Positions 41,698 through 50,368 of a DNA stretch of 64,000 nt are shown here, piece by piece; the stretch's first letter is position 1; every line of letters begins with the position of its first letter. Location: positions 1,302,001 to 1,366,000 of the forward strand of contig JASNYI010000001.1 in the NCBI GenBank assembly GCA_048500275.1, given 5' to 3'. The DNA comes from UBA5066 sp048500275. GTDB taxonomy: Bacteria > Acidobacteriota > Thermoanaerobaculia > UBA5066. The notes beneath the pieces are model-generated. The model was given only the letters and a program-made list of their open reading frames with translations, was not told the origin of the DNA and searched no databases. The position numbers and the translations under genes were made by a program.

Positions 41698-43674
41698 TCA
41701 GAGCTCGACCTGCAGGCCCAGCTCGACGACCCGCCCCGGCGGGATGTTGAAGAAGGCCGTCGCCCTCCCCTCCGAGCGGGCCATCCAGGCGAAGACGTGC
41801 TCGCGCCAGAGCGCCATTCCGGGGCGCTTGCTCGCGATGAGGGTCTCGCGCCCGAGGAAGAACGTCGTCTCCATCGGCTCGAAGCCCTTCCCGTCGAGCT
41901 TCACCTTCCGGAGCGCGCGCGGCACGTCGGGGTTCTCCATGAAGCCGTAGTGCAGCGAGATGCGCCAGAAGCCCGGTCCGAGGAAGTCGAGGCGGATCCG
42001 CTCCTTCTCCTTCAGCCGAGGCACCTCGTCGGTGACGACGGTGAGAAAGACGACGCGCTCGTGCAGGATCTTGTTGTGCTTGAGGTTGTGCAGGAGCGGC
42101 GGGGGAATCCCTTCCGGGAGCCGGTTCATGAAGACGGCCGTCCCCCGCACGCGGGTCGGCGAGCGCTTCTCGACGTCCGCGAGGAAGGCGTCCACGGGAA
42201 GCGTTCCCTCCCTCAGCCGGTCGGAGAGGATCTCCCGGCCCCGCTTCCAGGTCGTCATGACGAAGTAGAGGAACGCGGCGACGACGAGGGGGAACCAGCC
42301 GCCGTGGGGGATCTTGACGAGGTTCGCGCCGAGAAACGAGAGGTCGATCGAGAGGAAGAGGGCGGCGACGGGGAGGGCGACGGCCCGGGAGATCTTCCAG
42401 TTGCGGCGCGCGTGGAAGTAGAGGAGGGTCGTCGTGATGGCCATCGTCATCGTCACCGCGACCCCGTAGGCCCCGGCGAGCGCGCCGGAGCTGCGGAACG
42501 AGAGGACGAGCCAGATACAGGCCACCGCGAGGCCCCAGTTGACCGCAGGCAGGTAGATCTGCCCGATCTCCCTCTCGGACGTGTGGTCGATCCGGAGCCT
42601 CGGCATGTAGCCGAGCTGGATCGCCTGGCGGGTGAGGGAGAAGGCGCCGGAGATGACCGCCTGCGAGGCGATGACCGACGCCGACGTCGCGAGGGCGACG
42701 AGCGGGATGAGGCCCCATTTCGGGACCATCTCGAAGAGGGGGTTGGCGGCCGCCTCAGGCCTCGTCAGGAGGAGCGCCCCCTGCCCGAAGTAGTTCAGGA
42801 GGAGCGAGGGGAGGACGAGGCCGAACCAGCCCGCCCGGATCGGCTTCGCGCCGAAGTGCCCCATGTCCGCGTAGAGCGCCTCTCCGCCCGTGATGACGAG
42901 GAAGACCGAGCCCAGGATCAGGAAGCCGGTCGTCCCGTTCGTCACGAAGAATCGGATCGCGTGGAGAGGGTTGACGGCGCCGAGCACCTCGGGCGCGTCC
43001 CCGATGTGGAGGACCCCGAGGACGGCGAGGACCGCGAACCAGACCAGCATGACCGGCCCGAAGATCGCGCCCATGCCGGCCGTCCCCCTCTTCTGGAAAG
43101 AGAAGAGGCCGATCAGGATCACGATCGCGATCGGCTGGATGAAGGGCTTGAAGGCGGGGGTGACGACCTCGAGGCCCTCGACGGCGGAGAGGACGGTGAT
43201 GGCCGGCGTGATGATGCTGTCGCCGTAGAGAAGCGCGGCCCCGAAGAGGCCAAGGACGACGAGGACGACGCGCCGGGAGACGCCTGGTCCCTGGGGAGGG
43301 CGAAGGAGGGCCATGAGGGAGAGGATTCCGCCCTCTCCCCGGTTGTCGGCGCGCAGGACGATCCCGAGGTACTGGATCGAGATCGTCAGGACGAGGGCCC
43401 AGAGGATGAGGGAGAGGATTCCGAGGACGTTGCCGGGCGTCGCCGGGAGCGGGTGGTGCCCGACGAAACACTCGCGGAGGGCGTAGAGGGGGCTCGTCCC
43501 GATGTCGCCGAAGACGACGCCGAGGGCGCCGAGCGTCAGGACGGCGAGGTACTTCCCCTGCGGTGCGGCCGGGAGGTGGGTCTTCTCCGTCCCCGCCGGG
43601 GCGGCGTCGAATGCCCCGGAGGGCGAACGCGATGGGGGGCGCGAGCCCGGGGACTCGCCGGAGTCGGACTTCAA
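41698..43674 (-). CDS. kup: Kup-type potassium uptake transporter
   Basis: 658 residues: proton-coupled K+ importer of the inner membrane. A Pro/Ser-rich N-terminal tail of about 40 residues precedes 12 membrane helices and a C-terminal cytoplasmic domain of about 180 residues. Hallmarks: 'GVVFGDIGTSPLYALRECF', 'RADNRGEGGILSLMALL', 'LYGDSIITPAITVLSAVEG' and 'ALYADMGHFG'. It ends 10 bases from the convergent transporter gene. Confidence 0.95.
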   Translation of the reverse strand: MKSDSGESPGSRPPSRSPSGAFDAAPAGTEKTHLPAAPQGKYLAVLTLGALGVVFGDIGTSPLYALRECFVGHHPLPATPGNVLGILSLILWALVLTISIQYLGIVLRADNRGEGGILSLMALLRPPQGPGVSRRVVLVVLGLFGAALLYGDSIITPAITVLSAVEGLEVVTPAFKPFIQPIAIVILIGLFSFQKRGTAGMGAIFGPVMLVWFAVLAVLGVLHIGDAPEVLGAVNPLHAIRFFVTNGTTGFLILGSVFLVITGGEALYADMGHFGAKPIRAGWFGLVLPSLLLNYFGQGALLLTRPEAAANPLFEMVPKWGLIPLVALATSASVIASQAVISGAFSLTRQAIQLGYMPRLRIDHTSEREIGQIYLPAVNWGLAVACIWLVLSFRSSGALAGAYGVAVTMTMAITTTLLYFHARRNWKISRAVALPVAALFLSIDLSFLGANLVKIPHGGWFPLVVAAFLYFVMTTWKRGREILSDRLREGTLPVDAFLADVEKRSPTRVRGTAVFMNRLPEGIPPPLLHNLKHNKILHERVVFLTVVTDEVPRLKEKERIRLDFLGPGFWRISLHYGFMENPDVPRALRKVKLDGKGFEPMETTFFLGRETLIASKRPGMALWREHVFAWMARSEGRATAFFNIPPGRVVELGLQVEL

Positions 43675-43703
43675 CGCGGCGGAAGTCTAGCCCAGGACGC
43701 CCG

Positions 43704-44645
43704 TCAGCGCCCGGCTTGCCCGGCGGGGGCCCCGCGTGCGGCCAGGAGGGAGGAGATCTCCTCGTCCTTCTCGTGGAAGAGCTCCTTCACGAAGGCCTGG
43801 ACCCCCTCGCGGAACACCGGGTCCTCCACGTAGTCGCCCGCGAACCAGCCGGCGGGGATCTCCCTCTCCCGCACCCGAATGACGACCTCCGGGAGACCTC
43901 GCGATATGAGGTCCCAGAAGGTGGGCCTGCCGTGGGGGTAGACGATCGTCACGTCGACGATCCCGGCGAGCTGCGGCCCCATCGCGCTCGCCGCGAAGGC
44001 GAGGCCGCCCGCCTTCGGCGGGAGGAGGTGGCGGAACTCCCCGCCTCCCCGCGCGTGCTTGGCCGGGGTGAAGCGGGTCCCCTCGACGAAGTTGAGGATG
44101 GAGGCCGGGGCGTGCCGGAACTTCTCGCAGGCGCGGCGCGTCGCGAGGAGGTCCTCCTGCCGAAGACCGGGGTTCTTCTCGAGGGCCTCCCGCGAGTGGC
44201 GCTTCATGAACGGGAAGTCGAGCGCCCACCAGGCCGCGCCGAGGAGCGGGACCCGGATCAGCTGCTGCTTGAGGAAGAAGCGCAGGAACGGGATCCGCCG
44301 GAGGAAAAGCCCCTGCAGGACGGGGATGTCGACCCACGACTGGTGGTTCGAGACGACGAGGTAGGAGGCGTCCCGCCGGAGCCCCTCGAGCCCCGCCACG
44401 TCGTGGACCGTCGGCTGCGTGACGCGGAGGCAGAAGGTGTTCACGGCGATCCACGCCTCGCCGATGGCGACGAGGAGCCGGGAAGCGGCGCGCCGCCAGC
44501 CGGCCAGCGGGACGACGAGCTTCAGCGCCGTCGCGACGTAGAGGAGCGCGCACCAGAAGAGCGTGTTGAGGGCGAAGAGGAGGAAGGTGAAGCTCCCGGC
44601 GGCGACGCGGAGGGCGTCCGTGGGAGCCCTGCGGGCGGGCGTCAT
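43704..44645 (-). CDS. PlsC-family lysophosphatidate acyltransferase-like protein
   Basis: 313 residues. N-terminal membrane helices (about 15-75) are followed by the acyltransferase core with the HX4D motif as SNHQSWVD and the EGTR motif as 'NFVEGTRFT'. The long form with a C-terminal extension resembles the YihG-type group rather than short PlsC. It would transfer an acyl chain to a lysophospholipid at the inner membrane. It lies 30 bases after kup's start region on the same strand, probably by chance. Confidence 0.88.
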   Translation of the reverse strand: MTPARRAPTDALRVAAGSFTFLLFALNTLFWCALLYVATALKLVVPLAGWRRAASRLLVAIGEAWIAVNTFCLRVTQPTVHDVAGLEGLRRDASYLVVSNHQSWVDIPVLQGLFLRRIPFLRFFLKQQLIRVPLLGAAWWALDFPFMKRHSREALEKNPGLRQEDLLATRRACEKFRHAPASILNFVEGTRFTPAKHARGGGEFRHLLPPKAGGLAFAASAMGPQLAGIVDVTIVYPHGRPTFWDLISRGLPEVVIRVREREIPAGWFAGDYVEDPVFREGVQAFVKELFHEKDEEISSLLAARGAPAGQAGR

Positions 44646-44772
44646 CGGGGACGAATCGTAGAACGGCCCGGCCCGCACCCGTGCTGCAACGCAGAAATCC
44701 GGGTAACATGGGCTCGGAGGCAGCCCCTTCCGCGCCCGGCGCGCCAAGCGGGGCCGCCATCGGGAGCTTCGA

Positions 44773-45441
44773 GTGAGCGTCCTTTCCCTTCCCCCCCCGG
44801 CTTCTCCCGTCGCCGCACCGGCGTTCGGCCCGGGCGCGAGGAAGCTCGCCTCTCCCGGGCGCCCCGTGGAGCGCGCGGTCCTCGCCCACCACCTGGCCGT
44901 CCTGCCCCTTCCGGCCCGCACCCTCGCGCTCGTGACGGGGAACGCCCCCGGCGAGCTCCCGGCCGACGCGGTCCTCGTCCGCTGGGTCGCCACGCGACTG
45001 CGCGCCCTCTCCTCGAGCCTCGTCGCGGGCGAGCCTTCCCCCGCCGCCTTCCGGAGAGAGGCCGCCGGCCTCGCCTCCCTCGGCCCCGACCCGGCGCCCG
45101 CCGGCGAGGAGATCCTCGTCGGCCTGGCCGCAGCGGCCCGCCGGCTCGCGGCCTGGCGCCTCCTCCCCGAGGCCGCAGTGGCGGCCCTCCTGGCGGCGCT
45201 CCCGGCGGCCGGTGCGGGCCGCGACGCGGGCAGCGCGCAGAGAGTCCTGGACGACGCCGCCCGGGGCGGCTTTCCGGGACCGGTCGCGGCGCTCGTCGAC
45301 CTCCTCGGCGACGCCGAGGCCGAGGACGGGGCGCTGAAGGAGGCCGCCCTTCGGCTCGCCGCGGGCGGGAGCCGGCCCGGGGCCGACACCCTCGCCGGGA
45401 TCGTCGCCGTCGTGCGCGACGTGGCTCTCGGTACGTTCTGA
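44773..45441 (+). CDS. Ala/Leu-rich hypothetical protein
   Basis: 222 residues, GTG start, divergent from the acyltransferase gene. The sequence is mainly alpha-helical with very high Ala, Leu and Arg content ('VGLAAAARRLAAWRLLPEAA'), and a Pro-rich N-terminus of about 20 residues. No signal peptide, membrane helix or known motif. Codon usage looks like the neighbouring genes. I do not recognise it; it may be lineage-specific. Confidence 0.55.
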   Translation: MSVLSLPPPASPVAAPAFGPGARKLASPGRPVERAVLAHHLAVLPLPARTLALVTGNAPGELPADAVLVRWVATRLRALSSSLVAGEPSPAAFRREAAGLASLGPDPAPAGEEILVGLAAAARRLAAWRLLPEAAVAALLAALPAAGAGRDAGSAQRVLDDAARGGFPGPVAALVDLLGDAEAEDGALKEAALRLAAGGSRPGADTLAGIVAVVRDVALGTF

Positions 45442-45489
45442 GCCGTCCGGACGCCTCGCCGGCCGCGACCGGAGGGAGCCCGGTCCCGG

Positions 45490-45505
45490 GCCTCGGGCCC
45501 GAGGC
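45490..45505. terminator. 16-bp palindrome between convergent genes
   Basis: GCCTCGGGCCCGAGGC is fully self-complementary and lies immediately before the stop of the sensor-phosphatase gene. GCCCGG/CCGGGC pairs just upstream. It is a likely two-way transcript end, though without a T-run. Confidence 0.35.
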
Positions 45506-48500
45506 TCAGCAGGCCTTCACCACGACGACCGCGACGTCGTCCGCGGGCCGTGGCCTCGCCGTGACGCGCGCCACCTCCTTCACGATGGCGTCGCGGAGCT
45601 GGCGTGCCGTCATCGAGACCGCCGGAAGACCGCGCAGGAAGCCCGCGAAGGCGTCGTAGCCCCACGGCGCGCCGTCGCGCCCCTGGGCCTCCGGGACCCC
45701 GTCGGTGTAGAGGACGACGACGTCCCCGGCGGAGAGGACGACGCTCCGGCTCCGGTAGCTCGCCCGCGTCCCCGCGCCGAGCGGGAAGGACGTCCCTTCC
45801 GACGAGAGGAAGGTGGCCGTGTCCCCGGCCCGAAGGAGCGGCTCGCAGAGCCCGGCGTTCACGAACGTCAGCTCCCGCCGGGCCGGGTCGAGCGTCGCGA
45901 GACAGACGGCCGCGAACATCCGCTTCTCGATCTTGGCGCGCAGGGCCGCGTTCACCTGCCCGGCCACCTCCTCGAGCGGCCCGCCGCGCCGCACGAGCGC
46001 GTTCACCATTCCTCCAGACATCGCCGCGGTCATCGCGGCCCTCGTCCCCTTCCCCGAGACGTCGCCGACGACGATGCCGAGGCTCGCCCCGTCCGCGCCG
46101 CTCTTCACGAAGTCGAAGAAGTCTCCGCCGACCTCGAACGCCGGGATGCAGACGCCCGAGACCTCGAACCCTTCCACGACCGGGTCCTCGTGGGGCATGA
46201 CGGCCATCTGGGCGTCGTGGGCGGCCCGCATCGCCGCCTCGAGCCTCACCGTCCGCATCCGGCGGCGCAGGAGCACGGCGGAGAGGGCCGCCAGGGCGAG
46301 AGCCGCCGGGGCGCGGAACCACCACGTTCCCCAGAAGGGGGGCGTGACGACGATCCGCAGCCGCGCCTCCTCCTCGCCCCAGACACCGTCCGGGTTGGAG
46401 GCCTTCACGCGGAAGACGTACCCCCCGGGCGGCAGGCCGGTGTAGGTGGCCACGCGCTGCTCGGCGCCCGCCGGGACCCAGTCGCGGTCGAAGCCGTCGA
46501 GCCGGTAGGAGTAGCGGACCTTCCTCGGCGCCGCGAAGTGGAGCGCCGAGAACTCGATCGAGACGAGGTCGTCCTCGTGCGAGAGGACGACCTCGTCGGC
46601 GTACCCGACGAAACGGGAGAGGAGCACCCGCCCGCCGGCCTTCCCGCCGACCGGAACCGGCCGGTTCGCCAGGAGGAGCTCCGTCAGGACCGCCGGCGCC
46701 GGGTCGGTCCTCGCGACGATCTCCGAGGGGAAGAACGCGTTGAAGCCCCCGATGCCGCCGAAGAGCATCTCTCCCCGCGCGCTCCGGAGGAACGCCCCGC
46801 CGTTGAACTCGTCGCTCTGCAGCCCGTCGCGCACGTCCCAGGTGTGGAAGGCCCTCGCGCGAGGGTCGAACTCGGTGAGCCCCCGGTTCGTCGAGACCCA
46901 GAGCCGGCCCCGCTCGTCCTCGAGGATCCCGTAGACCGCGTCGCTCGAGAGGCCGTCGGCGGCCGTGACCCGCTCGAACCGTCCCGTCCTCGCGTCCCGC
47001 CGGTTCAGCCCGCCGCCGTAGGTTCCCGCCCAGAGGTTCCCGGCCCCGTCCTCGTGGAGGGCGAAGACGTAGTCGCTCGACAGGCTGCCCGGGTCGGACG
47101 GGTCGGCTCGCCACCTCGTGAAGGCGCCCGTGCCGCGGTCGAGACGGTTCAGGCCGCCCCCCTGGGTCCCGACCCAGAGCCCGCCGGCGGCATCCTCGAG
47201 GACGCAGCGGACGAAGTCGTTCGACAGGCTCGACGGGTCGGACGGGTCGTGCCGGTGGTGGACGAAGCGCCCCGTGTCGCGGTCGAGCCGGTCGAGCCCT
47301 CCGCCGTAGGTCGCGACCCAGAGCGTCCCGGCGCGGTCCTCGTAGACCGCGCGCAGCTCGTCGTGGGCGAGGCTCCCGGGGTCGCGCGGGTCGTGGCGGT
47401 GATGCGTGAAACGCCCCGTGGCGCGGTCGAGCCGGTCGAGCCCTCCGCCGTTCGTCGCCACCCAGAGGCTGCCGCCGGAGTCTCCGTAGACGGCGCGCAC
47501 CGTGTCGTGCGACAGGCTCGACGGGTCCGCGGGATCGTGGCGGTAGCCACGGAAGACGTTCCTCCTCCGGTCCCAGCGCTGCAGTCCGGCCGAATCCGTG
47601 CCGACCCAGAGTGTCCCGTCGGGGTCCTCGTGGAACGACCAGACGATGTCGTGCCCGAGCGAGTCCGGGTCGCGCGGGTCGTGCTTCACGTGGAGGAACT
47701 TCTTTCGTCCCAGGTCGAGGGCGTTCAGGCCTCCGCCGTAGGTCCCCGCCCAGAGGACCTTCGACCGGTCCTCGTAGACCGACCAGACCCGGTCCGTCGC
47801 GAGACTTCCCGGCACGGAGGGGTCGTGGCGGTGGACCGAGACCGCACCCGACTTCCGGTCGAGCCGGGCGAGCCCGCCGCCGTCGGTGGCGACCCACAGG
47901 CGCCCTTCGTGGTCCTCGGCGAGGGCCTTCACCAGGAGACTCGGGAGGATCGCGCCCTTCGGCCGCTTCACGAGCCGCCGCGTTCCGGCGTCGTAGGCGA
48001 AGAGGCCTTCGCCGTACGTCCCCGCCCAGAGCGTCCCCGAGCGGTCCTCGAGGAGCGCGCCGACGAGGAGGGGCGCCGGGCCGCTCCTCTCGTCCTCCAC
48101 GTGGACGAAGGTGCGCCGCGCCGCGTCGAACCGGTCGAGGCCGCCGCCCCAGGTGCCGGCCCAGAGGACGCCGTCGCGGTCGAGGAGGAGCGCCCTCACG
48201 TCGTCGCTGGCGAGGCTGGCCGGGTCTCCCGCGTCGTGCCGGAACCTTTCGAAGCGGCCCGTGCCGGGGTCGAGGCGCGCGAGCCCTCCGCCCTGCGTCC
48301 CGACCCACATCCTCCCGTCGCGGTCCTCGCAGAGGGAGCGGACGATGTTGGCGGGGAGGCTGGTCGCGTCGGCCGGGTCGTGCCGGAACCGCGTCACGTC
48401 GCCCGTGGCCGGGTCGAGGCGGTTCAGCCCTCCCTCGAACGTCCCGATCCAGAGCATCCCGGCCCGGTCCTCCCGGATGCACTTCAGGTCGTTGTACGAC

Positions 48501-48742
48501 AGGCTCCGCGAGTTCCCCGCGACGTTTCGGAAGACGGTGAAACGATGGCCGTCCCAGCGGTTGAGACCGTCCTCGGTCGCGAACCAGAGGTATCCGCGCC
48601 GGTCCTGGAGGATCCCCTCGATGATGCTCTGCGAGAGCCCCTGCGCCAGGGAGATCCTCTCGAACGTCCCCGGCTCGGCGACGGCGACGGTGGCCGGGAG
48701 GACCGCGACGAGGGCGGCGAGGACGCGACGAGAGGCCCTCAT
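45506..48742 (-). CDS. Reg_prop beta-propeller sensor fused to SpoIIE/PP2C phosphatase
   Basis: 1078 residues. Signal peptide (1-23); 14 Reg_prop repeats (about 30-700, consensus 'EDRxGxLWxGTxGGGLxRLD'), enough for two seven-bladed propellers; a Y_Y_Y domain (about 725-790); one membrane helix (about 805-825); and a cytoplasmic PP2C/SpoIIE serine phosphatase (about 840-1075). Metal-site motifs: EVGGDFFDF, GDVSGKG, YTDGVPEA and PADDVAV. In Bacteroidetes such propellers usually feed a histidine kinase; here they control a phosphatase, so the output should be a Ser/Thr switch such as an anti-sigma antagonist. No anti-sigma or antagonist gene is adjacent. The ligand is probably a polysaccharide, by analogy. 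Confidence 0.9.
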   Translation of the reverse strand: MRASRRVLAALVAVLPATVAVAEPGTFERISLAQGLSQSIIEGILQDRRGYLWFATEDGLNRWDGHRFTVFRNVAGNSRSLSYNDLKCIREDRAGMLWIGTFEGGLNRLDPATGDVTRFRHDPADATSLPANIVRSLCEDRDGRMWVGTQGGGLARLDPGTGRFERFRHDAGDPASLASDDVRALLLDRDGVLWAGTWGGGLDRFDAARRTFVHVEDERSGPAPLLVGALLEDRSGTLWAGTYGEGLFAYDAGTRRLVKRPKGAILPSLLVKALAEDHEGRLWVATDGGGLARLDRKSGAVSVHRHDPSVPGSLATDRVWSVYEDRSKVLWAGTYGGGLNALDLGRKKFLHVKHDPRDPDSLGHDIVWSFHEDPDGTLWVGTDSAGLQRWDRRRNVFRGYRHDPADPSSLSHDTVRAVYGDSGGSLWVATNGGGLDRLDRATGRFTHHRHDPRDPGSLAHDELRAVYEDRAGTLWVATYGGGLDRLDRDTGRFVHHRHDPSDPSSLSNDFVRCVLEDAAGGLWVGTQGGGLNRLDRGTGAFTRWRADPSDPGSLSSDYVFALHEDGAGNLWAGTYGGGLNRRDARTGRFERVTAADGLSSDAVYGILEDERGRLWVSTNRGLTEFDPRARAFHTWDVRDGLQSDEFNGGAFLRSARGEMLFGGIGGFNAFFPSEIVARTDPAPAVLTELLLANRPVPVGGKAGGRVLLSRFVGYADEVVLSHEDDLVSIEFSALHFAAPRKVRYSYRLDGFDRDWVPAGAEQRVATYTGLPPGGYVFRVKASNPDGVWGEEEARLRIVVTPPFWGTWWFRAPAALALAALSAVLLRRRMRTVRLEAAMRAAHDAQMAVMPHEDPVVEGFEVSGVCIPAFEVGGDFFDFVKSGADGASLGIVVGDVSGKGTRAAMTAAMSGGMVNALVRRGGPLEEVAGQVNAALRAKIEKRMFAAVCLATLDPARRELTFVNAGLCEPLLRAGDTATFLSSEGTSFPLGAGTRASYRSRSVVLSAGDVVVLYTDGVPEAQGRDGAPWGYDAFAGFLRGLPAVSMTARQLRDAIVKEVARVTARPRPADDVAVVVVKAC

Positions 48743-49063
48743 GCCCCCGTGTACGTGCCGGCGCGGCGACGGTTCGTCCTGCGATGGCGTCGCGCGCGCG
48801 AGCGCTTCGACTCGTCGCGCGTGTCGGCGAAGAAGACGTCGCGGTGGACGCGGAGGAAGGGGCGTGACGGAATCGTCGTTTCCCTTCACAATGCGCTGGT
48901 GGCGTCCCGAACACCACGTGCGGACGACGGACGGGCGAGTCTCGCTCACCGCCGAATCCGCAAGCCGGAATCGACGACCCCCGCCCGCCTCTCCGCGAAT
49001 CGTCGCGGAAAGGTGGACATCCCCTGAACCACCGCCGGGAAGGCGGAGACGAAAGGAGCCCTG
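48743..49063. other. Intergenic region upstream of the H1-like gene
   Basis: 321 bases between the sensor phosphatase (minus) and the H1-like gene (plus). I see no convincing coding frame; frames that cross it lack a start, family motifs or a ribosome site. It contains a 7-bp stem-loop, TCCGCGA/TCGCGGA (48992-49009), about 55 bases before the H1-like start, and an AAAGGAG ribosome site. No clear promoter boxes. Confidence 0.5.
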
Positions 49064-49306
49064 ATGGCGACGAAGAAGAGCGTGAAGAAGGCCGTGAAGA
49101 AGGCCGTGGCGGCCGTGAAGAAGGTCGCGAAGAAGGTCACCCCCAAGGCGGCGGCCAGGAAGGCCCCGGCGAAGAAGACGGTCGCGAAGGCCGCCCCGAA
49201 GGCGGCCGTGAAGAAGGCCCCGGCGAAGAAGGCGGTCAGGAAGGCCGTGAAGAAGGCCGCCCCGAAGAAGGCCGCCCCCGCGAAGAAGGTCGTCGGGATC
49301 CTCTGA
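49064..49306 (+). CDS. Histone H1-like Lys/Ala/Pro-rich DNA-binding protein
   Basis: 80 residues made almost only of Lys, Ala, Val and Pro, with repeats of KKAVKKAV, KKVAKK and APAKK types. It looks like the C-terminal tail of eukaryotic H1 and like bacterial Hc1/AlgP-type proteins. Expected to bind DNA without sequence preference, or to act as a polycation. AAAGGAG lies five bases before the ATG, and a hairpin follows the stop, so it is a single-gene transcript. No globular domain. Confidence 0.8.
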   Translation: MATKKSVKKAVKKAVAAVKKVAKKVTPKAAARKAPAKKTVAKAAPKAAVKKAPAKKAVRKAVKKAAPKKAAPAKKVVGIL

Positions 49307-49322
49307 CAGCCCGTCGCGCCGG

Positions 49323-49347
49323 AGCCGGCCCTCTCGAGGGGCCGGCT
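49323..49347 (+). terminator. Hairpin after the H1-like gene
   Basis: AGCCGGCCC (49323-49331) pairs with GGGCCGGCT (49339-49347), loop of 7 bases, about 17 bases after the stop codon, followed by TCG rather than a T-run. Similar in form to the terminator after the pmbA gene. Confidence 0.5.
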
Positions 49348-49426
49348 TCGCGCGGCGCCCGTATCCCCCATCCTCCCGGTCCGGACGGGGACCGGAACCC
49401 TCCTGGCCCCGACGAAACGGGAAAAC

Positions 49427-49503
49427 TGGCCTGCCCGGCCGGGCTCGAACCGGCGACCCTCGGCTTAGAAGGCCGATGCTCTATCCAGCTGAGCTACGGG
49501 CAG
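49427..49503 (-). tRNA. tRNA-Arg (anticodon UCU)
   Basis: Folds as a complete cloverleaf. Acceptor stem CTGCCCG/CGGGCAG; D arm GCTC...GAGC; anticodon stem TCGGC/GCCGA with loop CTTCTAA (anticodon TCT, reads AGA); T arm GCCGG-TTCGAGC-CCGGC. Discriminator G, and CCA is encoded (complement of 49427-49429). AGA is a rare codon in such GC-rich DNA. Confidence 0.95.
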
Positions 49504-49546
49504 GCGCTCTGCCGGACCGAGCGGAACTGTAGCAGGAGGCGCCGGG

Positions 49547-50323
49547 TCAGCGGGACCGGGCGACGCGGCGACGCAGCGCCGACGGCATCTCGGAGGGCAT
49601 CCCGGGCGGCGCGGCGCCGTTCGGCGCCTTCGCGTGGCTCTTCTTCCCCTCGGCCCGGAGCCAGTCGCGAAGCGCGGCGGCGTCCGCGATTCCTGCGTCG
49701 GCACCGGTCAGCGCGACCCTCTCGGGGTCCTCGCGGAACGCGAGACCGCCCACGAGGACGGTGATCCCCGGCGCTGCGGCGCGGACTTCTGCGATCGTCT
49801 TCGCCGCCTCGGGCACGTGCCCCGCGAGCGAGACCGACAGCGCGAGCGCCGCCGGCGGGCGCTGGGCCACGAAGTGGACGAGCGCCTCCCGCGGAACGTT
49901 GGCTCCGAGCGACTCGGCGTCCCAGCCCGCCTCCCGGGCCACGTCGGCGAGGAAGCGGATCCCGAGGTCGTGGAACTCGCCGGCCAGACACGCGAAGACG
50001 ATCCGGCGGGAAGTCCCCGGCGGGGCTGCCACCCCCCCCGAGGAACGCGAGAGGACGCGGCTCAGGAGGGTCGTCGCGAGGTGCTCCTCGGCGATCGACG
50101 CCTCCCCCCGCGCCCACATCCGGCCGATCTCGGCGAGGGACGGCATGACGAGGTCTCTCACGACGATCGCCGTGTCGGCGCCAAGGGAGCGAGAGCGGGA
50201 GACCAGCCCCTCGACGGCCGCTTCGTCCCCTCCGAGGAGGGCGAGGAGGAACGGCCCGGAAAGGTCCGACAGATCGGGTCCCTTCGCCCGGGACGTGACG
50301 ACGCGGGGTCTACCTGAGGCCAC
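49547..50323 (-). CDS. Stand-alone B12-binding, CarH-type sensor-like protein
   Basis: 258 residues: a helical cap domain (about 20-95) and a cobalamin-binding Rossmann domain (about 106-222), then a Lys/Pro/Arg-rich tail. The cap holds Trp70-x9-Glu80-His81 ('WARGEASIAEEH'), the motif that shields adenosylcobalamin in the CarH photoreceptor. The B12 ligand motif is EFHDLG (His118), with Glu in place of the usual Asp. No MerR-type HTH is present, so it cannot repress DNA directly. I chose the GTG at 50323 because GGAG lies six bases upstream; a GTG at 50335 is possible. It could be a light- or B12-responsive partner of another protein; no methyltransferase or carotenoid genes adjoin it. Confidence 0.85.
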   Translation of the reverse strand: MASGRPRVVTSRAKGPDLSDLSGPFLLALLGGDEAAVEGLVSRSRSLGADTAIVVRDLVMPSLAEIGRMWARGEASIAEEHLATTLLSRVLSRSSGGVAAPPGTSRRIVFACLAGEFHDLGIRFLADVAREAGWDAESLGANVPREALVHFVAQRPPAALALSVSLAGHVPEAAKTIAEVRAAAPGITVLVGGLAFREDPERVALTGADAGIADAAALRDWLRAEGKKSHAKAPNGAAPPGMPSEMPSALRRRVARSR

Positions 50324-50368
50324 TCTGCACTCCACTCGCTCTACGCGGCCGCCAAAGGGCCGGATTCG

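Noticed and set aside
45490..45505. Restriction or recombination site palindrome
   Set aside because: A GC palindrome between convergent stops in such GC-rich DNA is more simply a transcript-end hairpin.
43704..48917. 1737-codon minus-strand frame spanning the acyltransferase and sensor genes
   Set aside because: Only its end (43704-44645) is the acyltransferase. The rest is out of frame with the sensor phosphatase and runs antisense through the hypothetical gene at 44773.
49427..49503. tRNA as an integration site for a mobile island
   Set aside because: No integrase or partial tRNA 3'-end repeat was seen on either side; flanking genes look native.
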